A stretch of DNA of 64,000 bases from Emiliania huxleyi CCMP1516 (taxonomy: Eukaryota; Haptophyta; Isochrysidales; Noelaerhabdaceae). Position 1 is the first letter of the stretch. Each line of letters opens with the position of its first letter. Of this stretch, positions 39,041 through 49,485 are shown one piece after another. Both the position numbers and the translations under genes were made by a program. Below the pieces are notes generated by a model. The model was not told the DNA's origin and did no database searches. It was given only the letters and a program-made list of their open reading frames with translations. The stretch is taken from contig NW_005198966.1 of assembly GCF_000372725.1 (NCBI RefSeq), forward strand, positions 1,613,507-1,677,506, read 5' to 3'.

Positions 39041-39313
39041 TTATGGGCTTGGGGGGCCGCTCCGAACGCCCTCATACCATACCACTCCCCAGGAGAATCA
39101 AATAAGTGGTAAATACCACTCATTTACCAGAGCGATTCTATCAGTAACCAGCCTCCGGCGGGGCCCCCCGCTACCATCCAAACCCGAGTACCGGTCTACT
39201 ATCATAGGTAGAGGCTCAAGTGTGACATATAAGTCTCCACACCCACACACATGCACAAAGCAACTCTCACGGCACACGGGCACCGGGTGGAGCGGTGGCG
39301 GCGGCGGCAGCAG

Positions 39314-39645
39314 CACGCGCGGGCGGACGGATTCGGACGGGGCGGAGCAGCGACTGCCTGGGCGGCCGCTGCTCTGTCTGCCAGAGCGCGCCGTCTGCCT
39401 GCGCAGCTCGAGCGCGGTCAGGTGCGAGGACGCGTGGCGGCGCGGGGAAACGCGGCGGCGGTGGCGGCGGCGGCGGCGGCGGCAGCGGCACGCGCGGGCG
39501 GACGGATTCGGACGGGGCGGAGCAGCGACCGCCTGGGCGGCCGCTGCTCTGTCTGCCAGAGCGCGCCGTCTGTGCGCAGCTCGAGCGCGGTCAGGTGCAC
39601 AGGGAAGCGTGGCGGCGCGGGGACGCGCGGCGGCGGTGGCGAGCA
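39314..39645 (+). repeat. Tandem duplication, period 175 bp
   Basis: CACGCGCGGGCGGACGGATT starts at 39314 and again at 39489. The copies are about 95% identical for about 155 bp and carry GGAGCAGCGAC and a CGG repeat. Related hairpin sequence lies at 12824-12904. Confidence 0.8.
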
Positions 39646-40199
39646 GGCGAGCGGCCCGCGCGCGGCGAGGCGGACAGGTGATCGGCAGGCGGGTGATGGG
39701 CCGGAGAGTGACCGCGCCCAGCGATCGGAGCGAGCCGATCGTCGCTCGGCCGCAGCTGACCTCGAAGGCGTGCGGAGCGCGACTGTCGGTGTCGGAGGGC
39801 GGCCGTCATGTGGCGAGGAGGGAGGACGACAAGTGCGCGTCGTACGGGTCGCTCTTCATCGGCCAGTCGAGCGGACGGTAGCGTCGGTCAAAGCAAAGAG
39901 GGCCGGTGAGGCCGGCGAGATTCGTTGCGAGATACGGTTCGCGCCCAAAGAAGTTTGGACGCTCGGGGGACGCGCCGCAAAATCAAGCCCATGGAAAGGG
40001 GGCTACTGGGGCGGCCAATTCACACCTCGCGGGACTACTTATGTTTTCGTAAACGTAGTTGTGGCCCCCCGCTACGTCGCACGAGTGCAACCGGGTAGCG
40101 GGGGGCTAAAATCAGGTGTGGCACTGGGCGAACATCGGCCGTCCCTCAGTGCTTCCAGCCTGCCCGCTTCAGTTTCCTCCATTGGCTCGAATTTTGTAG

Positions 40200-40275
40200 A
40201 AAAAAGAATTTAAACAAGACAACTCTCTCTCACAGCACACAGGCTCGACACAGGTGCGAACTGGCGCGTGCTAGA
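40200..40275 (+). repeat. Dispersed repeat, third copy of the 27177 family
   Basis: AAAAAAGAATTTAAACAAGA, then CACAGGCTCGACACAGGTGC and CTGGCGCGTGCTAG; nearly identical to 27180-27265. Confidence 0.8.
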
Positions 40276-41027
40276 AAAAAGAATAGCGCCGCTGGCGGGC
40301 CGCCGGAGCCGGCATTTCGAAGCACCGAGCGGGCAGCTCGAAGCACGCGGGCGCAGGCTGCCACCGCTGCCCGGGCGCCCCGAGCGGCGGCGGAGGGCCG
40401 CCCAGGCCACCACCAGTGCCCCTCCCACCGGCGGCGCGGCGGCAGCGGCGCCGACCGCCCCTCCATCAGCGGTGGCGCGACGGGTGTCGTCGGGGCGCCG
40501 GCAGGTGCCGCGCGCAGAGGGTGCCACCGGACCGTCCGACGCGCGCCCGGCGGATCCTTCGTCGTCCATGGCGGGCCGAGCACCCCCGCGTCGCTTCTCG
40601 GCGCATTGGAGAGCAGGGGAAGCTGCTGGCGTCGCCGCTGGGATCGGCGGCGGCGCCAGCAGCGTTCTCGGATCTGAAGCCGACTTTGAGCGCCGATCGA
40701 TCGATCTGAGGGCTGGCCGATGGGTGGCGCTGGGACATCGCCGCCGCCGCGGAGGCCGGCGGCGACCAGAGGAGCGGTTGGGGCGCGTGGCGCATATGTT
40801 ACCTGCCAAGTGAGCATTCAAGTGTGTTTCGAGATTTATTCGAGATTTGAAACTCAGATGTTCGTTTCCAGTGGGGAGGTGCCAGACCTGATCTTAGAAT
40901 CGCTCACCAGTAAATGGCAAGCACTGAGTGACTCCTCACACAGCACGCGCTCACGGGACGCAGCGGTGTCGGCCCGCGCTGGAGCACCGCCGACCGCGCG
41001 CGGGAGAGAGATGCTGAGAGTGCCCTC

Positions 41028-42930
41028 TCATGGGTTGACCGCGCCTGCGATTTGAGAGGTCGTACGACCACGGGTCGAGGTTGCGCGCGCGGGCGAGGCT
41101 GGCAGGGAGGAGCGGTAGGAGCCCTCGGTTCGCTCCGACGTCTCGACCAGCGGCTCGAACGCCTGGCGTGGGGCAGGCATGCGAGGGGGAGGTGAGCGCA
41201 GTCGGGTGCGTGGGGGCACGACACGGGCCCTCCCCGCGCGCACGGCACACGCGCCGTGATGGCGGAGAGCGGCACGCACACGCCTTGCGGCGCGTTAGAG
41301 CGCGAGCTGCTGCTGTCGGAGTCGAACGAGAGGGTGAGGCTCGCGGCGCTGCCGTGCAAGCTGCCGTGCAAGCTGCCCTGCAGGCTGCCCCCGCCAAAGT
41401 GTGTGCCGTCATCGAACGCCTCCCCGGCAGACATGCGGTGCACCGTGAGCAAGTCCCCCATGAAGTCCTCGCCGGCGCGGCACGCCGGCGCGCAGGGCGT
41501 GGCCGCGGAAGGGCGAGCGAGGGCGAGGTTCGGGGAGGGTAGCGGGGTGGGGCGATGACTAGGGCGGTGCCGCCCAGCCGCCGCCTTGAAGGCGATGTGG
41601 TGCAGCCCGTGCGCCTCTGGCTGCGATCCGACCATCGAGACCGAGTCTGCAGGCCCGATGTGAGCCTCGAGAGCGCGCGCCTAGATGAGCGCGTCTCGCG
41701 CACTACGTCGCGTGGACATGTGGTCCGCAGCCTCCCGAGGTATCGCGCCTCCGCAGCGCCTCGCGCGTCGTACCGCGCGCGCCGCGCGTCCTGGGCGGGG
41801 ACAGGGGCTGGGGTGTGGGCCGGCGCAGGGGTTAGGGTTAGGCCAGCGTGCGGGCTAAGGGCCTGCTCGGCGGGCGTGACCGAGGCGCAGAGCGGCGCGT
41901 GCTCCTCCTCGATAGGGGAGGGGAGGCCTCCCTTGCCCGCGCGCAGCCTGCCCTTTCCAGCCGGCAGCAGGCGAGGGAAGGCCCCCAGGCTGCTCAGCGT
42001 CAGGACCCGCGCCCTGGCCCCGCCCCGTGCGTCTGCCCTGGCCCCGTGGGCGGCGTCTGCCCTGGCCCCGCGGGCGGCGTTGCGCGCGGGGAGGAGGCTC
42101 CGCTGCTCGCTGCACCCCGCCCGCCGCTCGCCGCTGCCGTCGTCGTCCTCAAGCCAGCACGAGCTCGACGGCCCGTGGAACGAGCCGAACTCGTCCTCGT
42201 CGCTGAGCGGCGAGGCGGCGCCGGACCGAGGCCTGCGCTGTCTGCGGCTTGAGGCGCCGCCGCCGCCCTTGCCTCCGCCCTTGCCTCCGCTGAGAAAGCA
42301 GCAGAGGGCGACGCCAGCGAAGAGTAGAACGGAGCCGCCGCCGGTCAGCAGCACTGCCACCGTGGCCGGCGAGGCACCGCCCGCCTCAGCGGCGATGGCG
42401 AGCGCCGTGGCTGCGCCGGACAGCGGCGAGGAGGACGAGGAGGACGAGGGGGGCGGGCCTGCGAGCGCCTTGAGGTTGCTCGCGCCGTCCGTGGCGATGG
42501 CGGCGGCGGTGGTGATGGCGGCGTGCGGCGCGCAAGACTGTGGCTGGTGCCCACCGCTCGCGCTGCAGTTGCCGCAGGAGCAGCGGCAGCCAGCCCAAAA
42601 CTCGGAGCACTGCCGCCACTTCCGCTTAAAGTGGCAGGACCGACCCTGCCAGCGGTGCACCTCGGTGGGGAAGGCGAGCGCCCATGCATCCACACACATG
42701 TTGGCCGCCAGTCCACCCGCCGAGGCTGGCAGGACGCAGCTTGTCGCGCTGGCCGTGGAGCACAACGCGCCGTCGGCGATCGCGCTCGCGTCGCACTCGG
42801 GCGACTCCTCGCGATCGGCGCAGCGAGGGCAGGCGCCGTGGCAGCACACTGCCGTCACTCTGCCGTAATTTTCCGCGCGGGTGGAGTACCCAACTGTGCC
42901 GGTCGAGCAGAAGGGTGAATCCACCATCAT
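41028..42930 (-). CDS. Cys-rich single-pass membrane protein of unknown function
   Basis: Exon 1 runs from about ATG 42930 and encodes a Cys-rich, probably extracellular region (AVCCHGACPRCADREESPEC, SCVLPASAGG, SCHFKRKWRQCSEFWAGCRC, CGNCSASGGHQ). A Ser/Ala linker follows, then one transmembrane helix (ATVAVLLTGGGSVLLFAGVALC) and a Gly/Lys/Arg-rich cytoplasmic start with DEDEFGSFHG. Later exons on the same strand probably include EDFMGDLLTVHRMSAGEAFDD (about 41440-41480) and QAFEPLVETSERTEGSYRSS, ending at 41028. A signal peptide is not found in frame, so a 5' exon upstream of 42930 is likely. The Cys spacing matches no family I know. Intron positions between 41100 and 42250 are only guessed. 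Confidence 0.6.
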
Positions 42931-44061
42931 GAGACGCGCCGACGCTGTCTGCTATTGCCGCAGCCACTTCACAAGAAGTGAGGATCAGAGTGAGCGGCCG
43001 ACGAGCGCCGACGACGAGCGCCGTTCACAGCCTTGTTATTGAGAAGAAAATACCTCGTATGGCGCTGTGCGCTGGTCTGTGAGACTGTGAGAGGTTGAGG
43101 TGCGAGCCCTGGAGGTTCACAGACCCTCTTACACTCACACGTCATTTGGGGCCTGGAGCCTATCATCGTGTGCGTTGGGGAGCACTGGGGAAGGGGGAGG
43201 GATTACTCGCGAGCCTTGGCCTAGAGGGCCCGTGCGCAGGGGGGAGGGAAGTCGACTAACTAAAAGAATTCAAGACCGAGTGCGAGCGAGGTGGCGAGCG
43301 CCACTTTTTGTTGTTTTTTCTCCCCTTAATTTCCGGAGAGGGAGAGAGTTGTTTTGTTAATTTCCGTCGGCCCCTTCCCTTCCACAGCAAACAAAACACA
43401 AAATCTCTCTCACACAAAACTCTCTCTCCACAGACATGCCATGGCGTGCGATCTAGATTCAGCCCACGCGCCTCTCTGCTCGCAACCACTCACCCATTGA
43501 ATTGTCACTCTGCCCGTGAGTGCGAGATAGGGCTGGCGGCTGGTCGCTAGCCTCTGAGGAGGGCATCCATAGACGCCTCACATGACCCCACACACACGGT
43601 CTCGTGAATGCCTTGCGGCTGGCGGCGAGATTGCACTGCTAGAGGCGGAGCAAGCCTGCTCTAGTCTCACATGTTACTTCCTGTCGTCTGTTGTGTTGTT
43701 GTGCCCTTCTTTGTTCCTTTGGCACGTTGGAGTGCTGGGGGGGGCGACAGGAAGGATGTGGCCCGGAGTTATGTGCACGCCAACTCAGGGTGTGTGGCAG
43801 CCAGCTGGCTGTGTGTCTTGTGAGCCTGTTTGTGTCTGTGTGTTGCTCGTGCGTGTCGTCATCATCTGTCCCGCGTCCACCCATACCGCGCTGGTGTCCA
43901 GTCCGAGCCTGACTGTTCTTCACCTTTCTACCTAAACCTAACAGATGATACGTCAGACCACAGGCACAGCAACCAACCACCCTTTTTATGAATGCAAAAC
44001 GTAAGAGCTACATACACTGCAAAAGAAGTGGGTGCTCGATCGGACAGAGGGTCCGAGGGGA

Positions 44062-44490
44062 TAAAAAACATAGAGGCGTGGACCGTGAGTTGACGGAAAT
44101 CGAGGGACGCGACCCACCTCGCCACAGACGGTCCCGCGCCTCGCCGCTATGACGGCGGCACGACCGCAGCTCGTGTGCGTGCCGCCGTCTTTGTCCAGAG
44201 TGAAAAGTCCAACGCACTCGTCGGTGACGGTGTCCCTCAACCTGCGCCGCGCTCGGCGAACCTCGACAGCGCCTTCGGTGGCATGCACCTCTTTGCGCCT
44301 GAAGCCTGGAGAGCAGCTCCTCTGCTGCTCACACGCTCTGCACAGTTGACACAGCCTACTGTGCGGCTGCCACAGCTGTGACAGCGATGGGCTCGCCCTC
44401 ACTGGCCCTCAGTCACTAGTGCTGCGGCTTGTGTGAGCGACACTGCTCGGCGACTGCCGGCACACTGTGAGACCATGGGTGTGAGGTGAA
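44062..44490 (-). repeat. Large dispersed repeat, inverted copy of 38594-39040
   Basis: The reverse complement follows 38594-39040 from TCACCTCACACCCATGGTCT to the CGATTTCCGTCAA region. It differs by small indels and by the sequence at the inner hairpin. Confidence 0.85.
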
Positions 44491-44794
44491 ACCACGCTAC
44501 CAGCGCTTGGTCACATCAGCCCTGAGGTCAGATCCTTCTCCTCTGTTGATGGTAACACTTGTCTACTCGCTGGAGCCGAGCAGGAGGGCCCGGCGCACAA
44601 CCCCTGGTCAACTCACGGTCCACACCCCCCGTAGGGGCGGGGCTGTTCCGAAAAAAAAGTGAGAAACGCCGCGGGCAGCGTGGCGCATGCCGCATCTACT
44701 TAAGAATAAGATGGCCACACTTATCCGTGTGATGCTATAACGTATAAGCCCGGAGGAGCGCCGAGACGCGAGAGCCATCCCAGCCCCAGCTGAC

Positions 44795-44895
44795 TGCGAT
44801 AGCACTGTCTGACGATTCACCCAGTGGGTGCACCCAGAAAGAGCCGTTTGAAGAGCCGTCGAGCTACATGAGAGTTGAGACCCAAATCGTCGTGG
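44795..44895 (+). repeat. Dispersed repeat shared with 51890-51970
   Basis: GATAGCACTGTCTGA, then AGAAAGAGCCG, GAGCTACATGAGA and CCCAAATCGTCGTG occur in the same order and orientation at 51890-51970. It lies just beyond the 3' end of the channel gene. Confidence 0.65.
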
Positions 44896-44976
44896 TGGTG
44901 TGTACTTGTCCCCCTCCTCGGCGACACACGAGAGGCAAGCTCGTTTGCACACGGACCCACGACGCCCCCCGGCGCC

Positions 44977-47948
44977 TCACTCTGAGAGGTTCGAGTAGCC
45001 CTCCGCGCGCGGGCGCGGCCGGGCGTGCGACGGGGCCGTCGGGGACTCGACAGCCGGCGGCGGCGGCGGCGCGGGGACGAGCGGGAGCGGCGCCGCACCG
45101 TCGGGGGGGACGTGCTCTGCGCGGGCGGGGGAGCGCGACGCCTGCACGATTGCGCGCTCGAGCTCGCCGGTGGGGCGGGGCTGGACGCGACTCCACCCCG
45201 ACCTCCGCCCCGACGGGTCGCTGTCGCGCTGGGGGCGGGGCGGGGCGCCGTGGCTCGTGGTCCCGCGGCGTAGCGCCTCGAGGCTCTCCAGCGCGGACCT
45301 CTCGTCCGAGAGCGCCGTCGAGAGCGCCGTGGCATCCGGGGGCGGCTGCGCGAGCAACACGGGTGGCGATGTGGACAACGAGCGGCGCAAGCCGCCTCCT
45401 CCGCAGCTCGCCCGGACCGCGGCTGGCTGGCTGTGGCCTAGGCTGTGGCGGCCCGCTCGACCCCGCTGTCGCTCTGCGGCGAGCACCTCCTCGCAGACGT
45501 GGCGCGGCAGCACGAGCAGGTCGCAGTACGTCGGCGGTGGCTTGCGCGACGGGCGGCGCGGAGGCCGTGCGGCCGTCGGTGCCCTCGAGTGCCCGCTCTC
45601 CGAAAAAGTCGTTGTCGCCGAGGGTGGCGAGGAGGGTGCGCTCTTCGGGCAAGCCCCACTTGACCCACACGCGCACCGTGCCGCGCCGCACGAGGTAGAG
45701 CGTGTCGACGGGCCGCCCCTCCTACACGCGCGGCCGATCTCGGGTGATCTCGGGCAAGCTCGGGCGGTCTCGCGCCCGCACCCGCCGGCCGGGGACCTCC
45801 ACGAGCAGCTGGCCGGGCATGCAGACCATCGGCTGCAGCTGCTGCACGAGCGCCACCACCGCCGACGAGGAGAGCGGGCGGAAGAAGGGGCAGTGCTGGA
45901 GGAGGTCGCCGTAGAGCGCCATCGTCAGGCGCAGCGAGAGCTCGCGCGGGAGCCCGGCCAGGTCGGAGCCGATCTCGTGCATGGCCTGCTGCGACGAGGA
46001 GAGCCGGTAGGTGAAGAAGTCGAGCACCTGCCGCTGCAGACCCTCGGGCACGTCGCTGCGCGCGAGGAAGCTCTGGATGAGCTCGAGCCGCTTGAGGAGG
46101 TGGCCGCGCTTGGCGTCGAGCGTCTGCAGGGCTGCGGTCGCCGCGGCGATGGTGACAATGTTGATGAAGAGGCCGACGAAGAGTCCTCCGACGGTGAGGG
46201 CGACCTGTGCCGGAGAGAGAGAGGGGGGGGGAGAGAGGGCCGTCGGCGCACAGCTGAACTACTCGACCCTCGGCCAACCTCTCGGCTGTGCCTCTCGGCC
46301 GCCTCTCGGCCACCTCTCGGCTGTGCCTCTCAGCTGCCTCTCGGCCACCTCTCGGCTGTGCCTCTCGGCTTCGCCTCTCGGCTACCTCTCGGCTGTGCCT
46401 CTCGGCCGCCTCTCGGCCACCTCTCGGCTGTGCCTCTCGGCCGCCTCTCGGCCACCTCTCGGCTGTGCCTCTCGGCCGCCTCTCGGCCACCTCTCGGCTG
46501 TGCCTCTCGGCCGCCTCTCGGCCACCTCTCGGCTGTGCCTCTCGGCCGCCTCTCGGCCACCTCTCGGCTGTGCCTCTCGGCCGCCTCTCGGCCACCTCTC
46601 GGCTGTGCCTCTCGGCCGCCTCTCGGCCACCTCTCGGCTGTGCCTCGACCTGGCCGGTGGTGGTCGGCTCGACGTCGAAGGGGACGAGGCAGGTCATGAG
46701 GGAGGCGCCCCACAGGAAGGCGACCGCGTACTTGTCCCGCAGTCCCGCGGCCTGCAGCTCGGAGCTCGGACCCCACCCGTCATCGCACGCGGCGGGGTCG
46801 TCGTCGTAGATATTGCACCCCGTCGTGCCGACCAGCCACCACAGGCAGCCGCTCCAGTGGCACGCAATCAGCAGCAGCGCCGACAGCTGCGCGACCCGGC
46901 CGGCCGCGTGGCCGAAGCGCCGCTCGAGCGGGAGGGAGACGTGGGAGTGGAGCCACGAGGTGGAGGGGCGGATCTTGGTGAGGTCGTTGCGGATCAGCTT
47001 CGGCACCACACGGCCCAGCCGCAGCAGCCGCAGCACGCGGACGATCGCCGGCGTGCCCGAGTGGTAGTCGCTGTCTCCGTCGAAAGTGTCGCCTCCGACG
47101 AACCAGGCGAAGGGGGCGGCGACGAAGAGGTCGAGCGCGAAGCGCGTGTGCAGGTAGTGCGAGCGGACGGCGGCGGGCTCGAGCACGACCATCCCGTCGA
47201 GGTAGTAGCCCGTGCGCATGGCGATGTACACCTCGACGAGGAAGAGCACGTCGAAGCCGACGTTGGCGACCGCCCACGGCAGCTTTGGGTGGAAGTGGTC
47301 GTCGAAGGCGATCTCGAGCGGCACGACCACCGCCACGAAGGCGACGCCCAGCATGACGAGCAGCCGCCACAGCTCGTGCGGCGTCGAGTGCGGGACGAGG
47401 ACCTCGGCCCTGCGCTGCCCCAGCGTGAGCGACCACACTGTCCACGGCGCGGCCAGCAGGCAGCACGCGCACGAGGCAATCGAGAAGGCGCGCGAGGCTG
47501 CCCGCGGCGGCGGCGTGCGAGGCGACCGAGGAGGAGGCGCCTTCGAGCGGGTTGCCGCCGCAGCCGTCGACTCGGGAGCGGCGGCGACAGCTGAGACAGC
47601 TGCACGAGAAGAGCACCTCCGCAGCACTTGGTGCAGGTTCGACTCCCCCTCCGCCTCCTCCGCCTCCGCCACAGCAGCAGGAGCGGCGGTGCACCCGCCC
47701 TGCCCGTCATCCACGGGCTTTTGCTCCTCGCTCAGTGCGCTGTCGAGGCTCTGGCGCACCTCGTCCGGCTCTGCTCTCCCGCCTCCGCCATCGCAGTCTT
47801 GGAGGATGGCCGCGACGAGCTCGGCCTGACGGCGTGTGAGCTCTTGCAGCTCCGCCAGCTTTTTTGCGGCGGCCGGTTGCATGAGCACAGAGGTGAGGGC
47901 GGCGGCGGAGGCGGTGCGGGCAGCACGCGGAGTGCAGACAGTTGCCAT
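44977..47948 (-). CDS. Cyclic-nucleotide-binding voltage-gated-type cation channel
   Basis: From ATG 47948: a cytoplasmic N-terminus of about 180 aa, then six TM segments. S1 is near WRLLVMLGVAFVAVVVPLEI, S2 at FDVLFLVEVYIAMRTGYY, S3 at FALDLFVAAPFAWF, and S4 reads IVRVLRLLRLGRVVPKLI with spaced Arg. S5 is at VAQLSALLLIACHWSGCLWW. The pore reads WGASLMTCLVPFDVEPTTTG. S6 (VALTVGGLFVGLFINIVTI) follows an intron (about 46226-46651) filled by a minisatellite. A C-linker (SFLARSDVPEGLQRQVLDFF, then SLRLTMALYGDLLQH) and a cyclic-nucleotide-binding domain come next (RGTVRVWVKWGLPEERTLL, GDNDFFGERALEG). The filter lacks GYG. A second small intron lies near 45720-45795. Near 45540-45590 the homology changes frame, toward YCDLLVLPRHVCEEVL, so a short intron or a sequence error is implied. 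The tail is Pro/Ser-rich and ends EGYSNLSE. Confidence 0.85.
46226..46651. repeat. Intronic minisatellite, 35-bp unit, about ten copies
   Basis: The unit GGCTGTGCCTCTCGGCCGCC plus TCTCGGCCACCTCTC is repeated about ten times, fitting exactly between a CAG/GTCGAG donor and a GGCACAG acceptor on the minus strand of the channel gene. The copies are nearly identical, so the array is young or kept uniform. Confidence 0.9.
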
Positions 47949-48059
47949 ATATATACAGGAATCCCACTTTTAGCAACGGTGCCAGGCGCCGAAAAAAGAG
48001 AAAAGCCCGCCCGAAAAGTCTCTCGCACGACACCGGGTACGGGACTGGCACTACAAAGG

Positions 48060-48084
48060 CGACGGCTTCTAATAGAAGCCGTCG
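48060..48084. repeat. Perfect hairpin, 11-bp stem, AAT loop
   Basis: CGACGGCTTCT, AAT, AGAAGCCGTCG. A further GCCGTCCTCTTCACAGAAGG stretch downstream (48093-48118) is a partial echo. Confidence 0.85.
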
Positions 48085-48303
48085 TCCCTCACAGATGCCG
48101 TCCTCTTCACAGAAGGCGTCGTCGGAATGGTAGTAAGAGAAAAGAATCCGCCGCACCGCGCGCAGTGAGAGAGAGAGAAAAGAGAAAAAGGAGTCATCAC
48201 GCCCTGCGAGCGGGGCGGGGTGCGCGCTGTGCCTCGGGTTCGTGCGTCGCCCATCTCTCCAGGAGATGTCTTCTGCTCTATTTATTTATTAAGAGAAAAA
48301 GGA

Positions 48304-48615
48304 GTCCACCGCACCGCGCTGCGAGCCTGTCGCTGTCCCTTGTCGGAAGCAGGAGAACTAGGAGAGCGCAACCAGTAGGAGGCCCGCGCCTGCCCCCGTG
48401 CCGCCGGGTGCAACTTTGTCCTATACGAGAGGGGAATCCCTGGGACCCTGTCGTGTGTGGGTGAACCCTGCCCAGCCCCCCTCCGTGTCGCGATGCGCTC
48501 CCCACTCCCGTTCCCCTGTGTCCCTGATCGTCTCCTTCTCAAATCCTGCTCGTGCAGGTGGGGACCCTGGCCTGTCCTTCTCCCACCCCTTGTTTGGTGT
48601 CCGTCGTTTTCTTTC
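48304..48615 (+). repeat. Longest copy of the GGGGACCCTGT-tail short interspersed repeat
   Basis: Begins CCACCGCACCGCGCTGCGAG, continues through ACTAGGAGAGCGCAACCAGT, GTCCTATACGAGAGGGGAAT and AAATCCTGCTCGTGCAGGTG, and ends TTTTCTTTCTT. It unites the head seen at 18797 with the body seen at 10823, so about 310 bp is close to the full unit. Confidence 0.8.
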
Positions 48616-49319
48616 TTGGGGGGCGCCCACGCCGCCTAGCTCTGCGGGCGGGCCCCTCCACCCTTCACGTACGGATCATGTAGAGTCCCCACAATCGGCT
48701 GTCGTGGGATCGCTTGTCATGTGAGAGAGTGCGTTGTGTTCTTGTTTTCTATCCGCTTTCTCTTTCTTCTCAAGAGAAAAACGGTGCCTGTTTTCTTTCT
48801 TTCCCAGTGTCGTGCGAGGGAGTTTTGTTGTAAAATTCTTTCTTTCCACATGGACTGTTGATCGATCCCCCCGGCTTGTTTTGTCAGTGTTTGTGGAGCC
48901 GGTGGTGGAGAAGCTCGCATCCATGGGCGTCATGGAGGAGGTCTTCACCGACGGAGGCGAGGATGTGCGCAAGGGAGCGGTCGCGCACCCTCGGCCGTGG
49001 ACGGCGGCCTGGCGGACAAACTCACACAAGACACTCAGCCAGCTGGGCTGCCGCACAATCCCGAGTGACTCGAGTAAGTGTACGGCACTAACGCTACTCA
49101 GGGCCACGCCCGGCCCCTGTCGCCCCCCCGCACCCACGGTGCCAAGGGCACAAACAACAGCAGGAACAGCAACAGGCGACAGGGCACGCGACGTGTGAGG
49201 CTAGCGCAGACTGCTGCGCCTCTATCTACTCGAGTTACGAGTGCAGACACGGACGAGACTACGTGTGGCTCTGAGTGGCTCAAGATCATGACGCTGCAGC
49301 CGACGCCGGTGCTGGTCAA

Positions 49320-49425
49320 GAAGGCGAAAAAGAAAGAAAGAAACAAACAAAACAGACAAACCCAGACGAGGGATGGGGGAGGAGGACAGGGTCCCCACCT
49401 GCACGAGCAGGATTTTGGAAGGACG
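49320..49425 (-). repeat. Short interspersed repeat, inverted, just upstream of a gene
   Basis: On the minus strand: CCAAAATCCTGCTCGTGCAG, GTGGGGACCCTGTCC, CATCCCTCGTCTGGG, then a CTTT-rich tail. It ends about 60 bp before ATG 49486. Confidence 0.75.
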
Positions 49426-49485
49426 ATAAGAAGGCGAAGAAGAAGCGGAAGCTTTTTCTTCTTCTTCCTGGTACTTTCCTTTGGT

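Larger units (their letters stand above)
38318..41027. other. Repeat-rich spacer without a recognised gene
   Basis: Contains one arm of a large inverted repeat (38594-39040), a 175-bp tandem duplication (39314-39645) and a dispersed repeat (40200-40275). Arg/Ala/Gly-rich frames at 40210-40820 on both strands are GC-bias artefacts. GTGTGGGTGTGAGTGTGGGT-type repeats are at 38470-38520. Confidence 0.7.
42931..44976. other. Spacer without a recognised gene
   Basis: Holds the 44062-44490 repeat arm and a repeat shared with 51890 (44795-44895). The rest (43000-44000) is of mixed composition, with (TGTGTC)-type stretches near 43830. No coding evidence. Confidence 0.65.
47949..49485. other. Spacer with hairpin and two short interspersed repeats
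   Basis: Next to the channel start is ATATATATA (47947-47957), unusually close to the ATG. Then come a hairpin (48060-48084), repeat copies at 48304 and 49320, and otherwise no coding signal. Frames at 48676-49198 on both strands match nothing. Confidence 0.65.

Noticed and set aside
40210-40821. Arg/Ala-rich protein of about 200 aa on the minus strand
   Set aside because: The composition follows GC bias, both strands are open, and no domain or signal is seen.
46226-46651. CRISPR-like regular array
   Set aside because: It is a head-to-tail 35-bp minisatellite without unique spacers, inside a eukaryotic intron.
48676-49198. Gene on either strand between the two repeats
   Set aside because: Frames of about 150 codons occur on both strands with no domain, leader or splice support.
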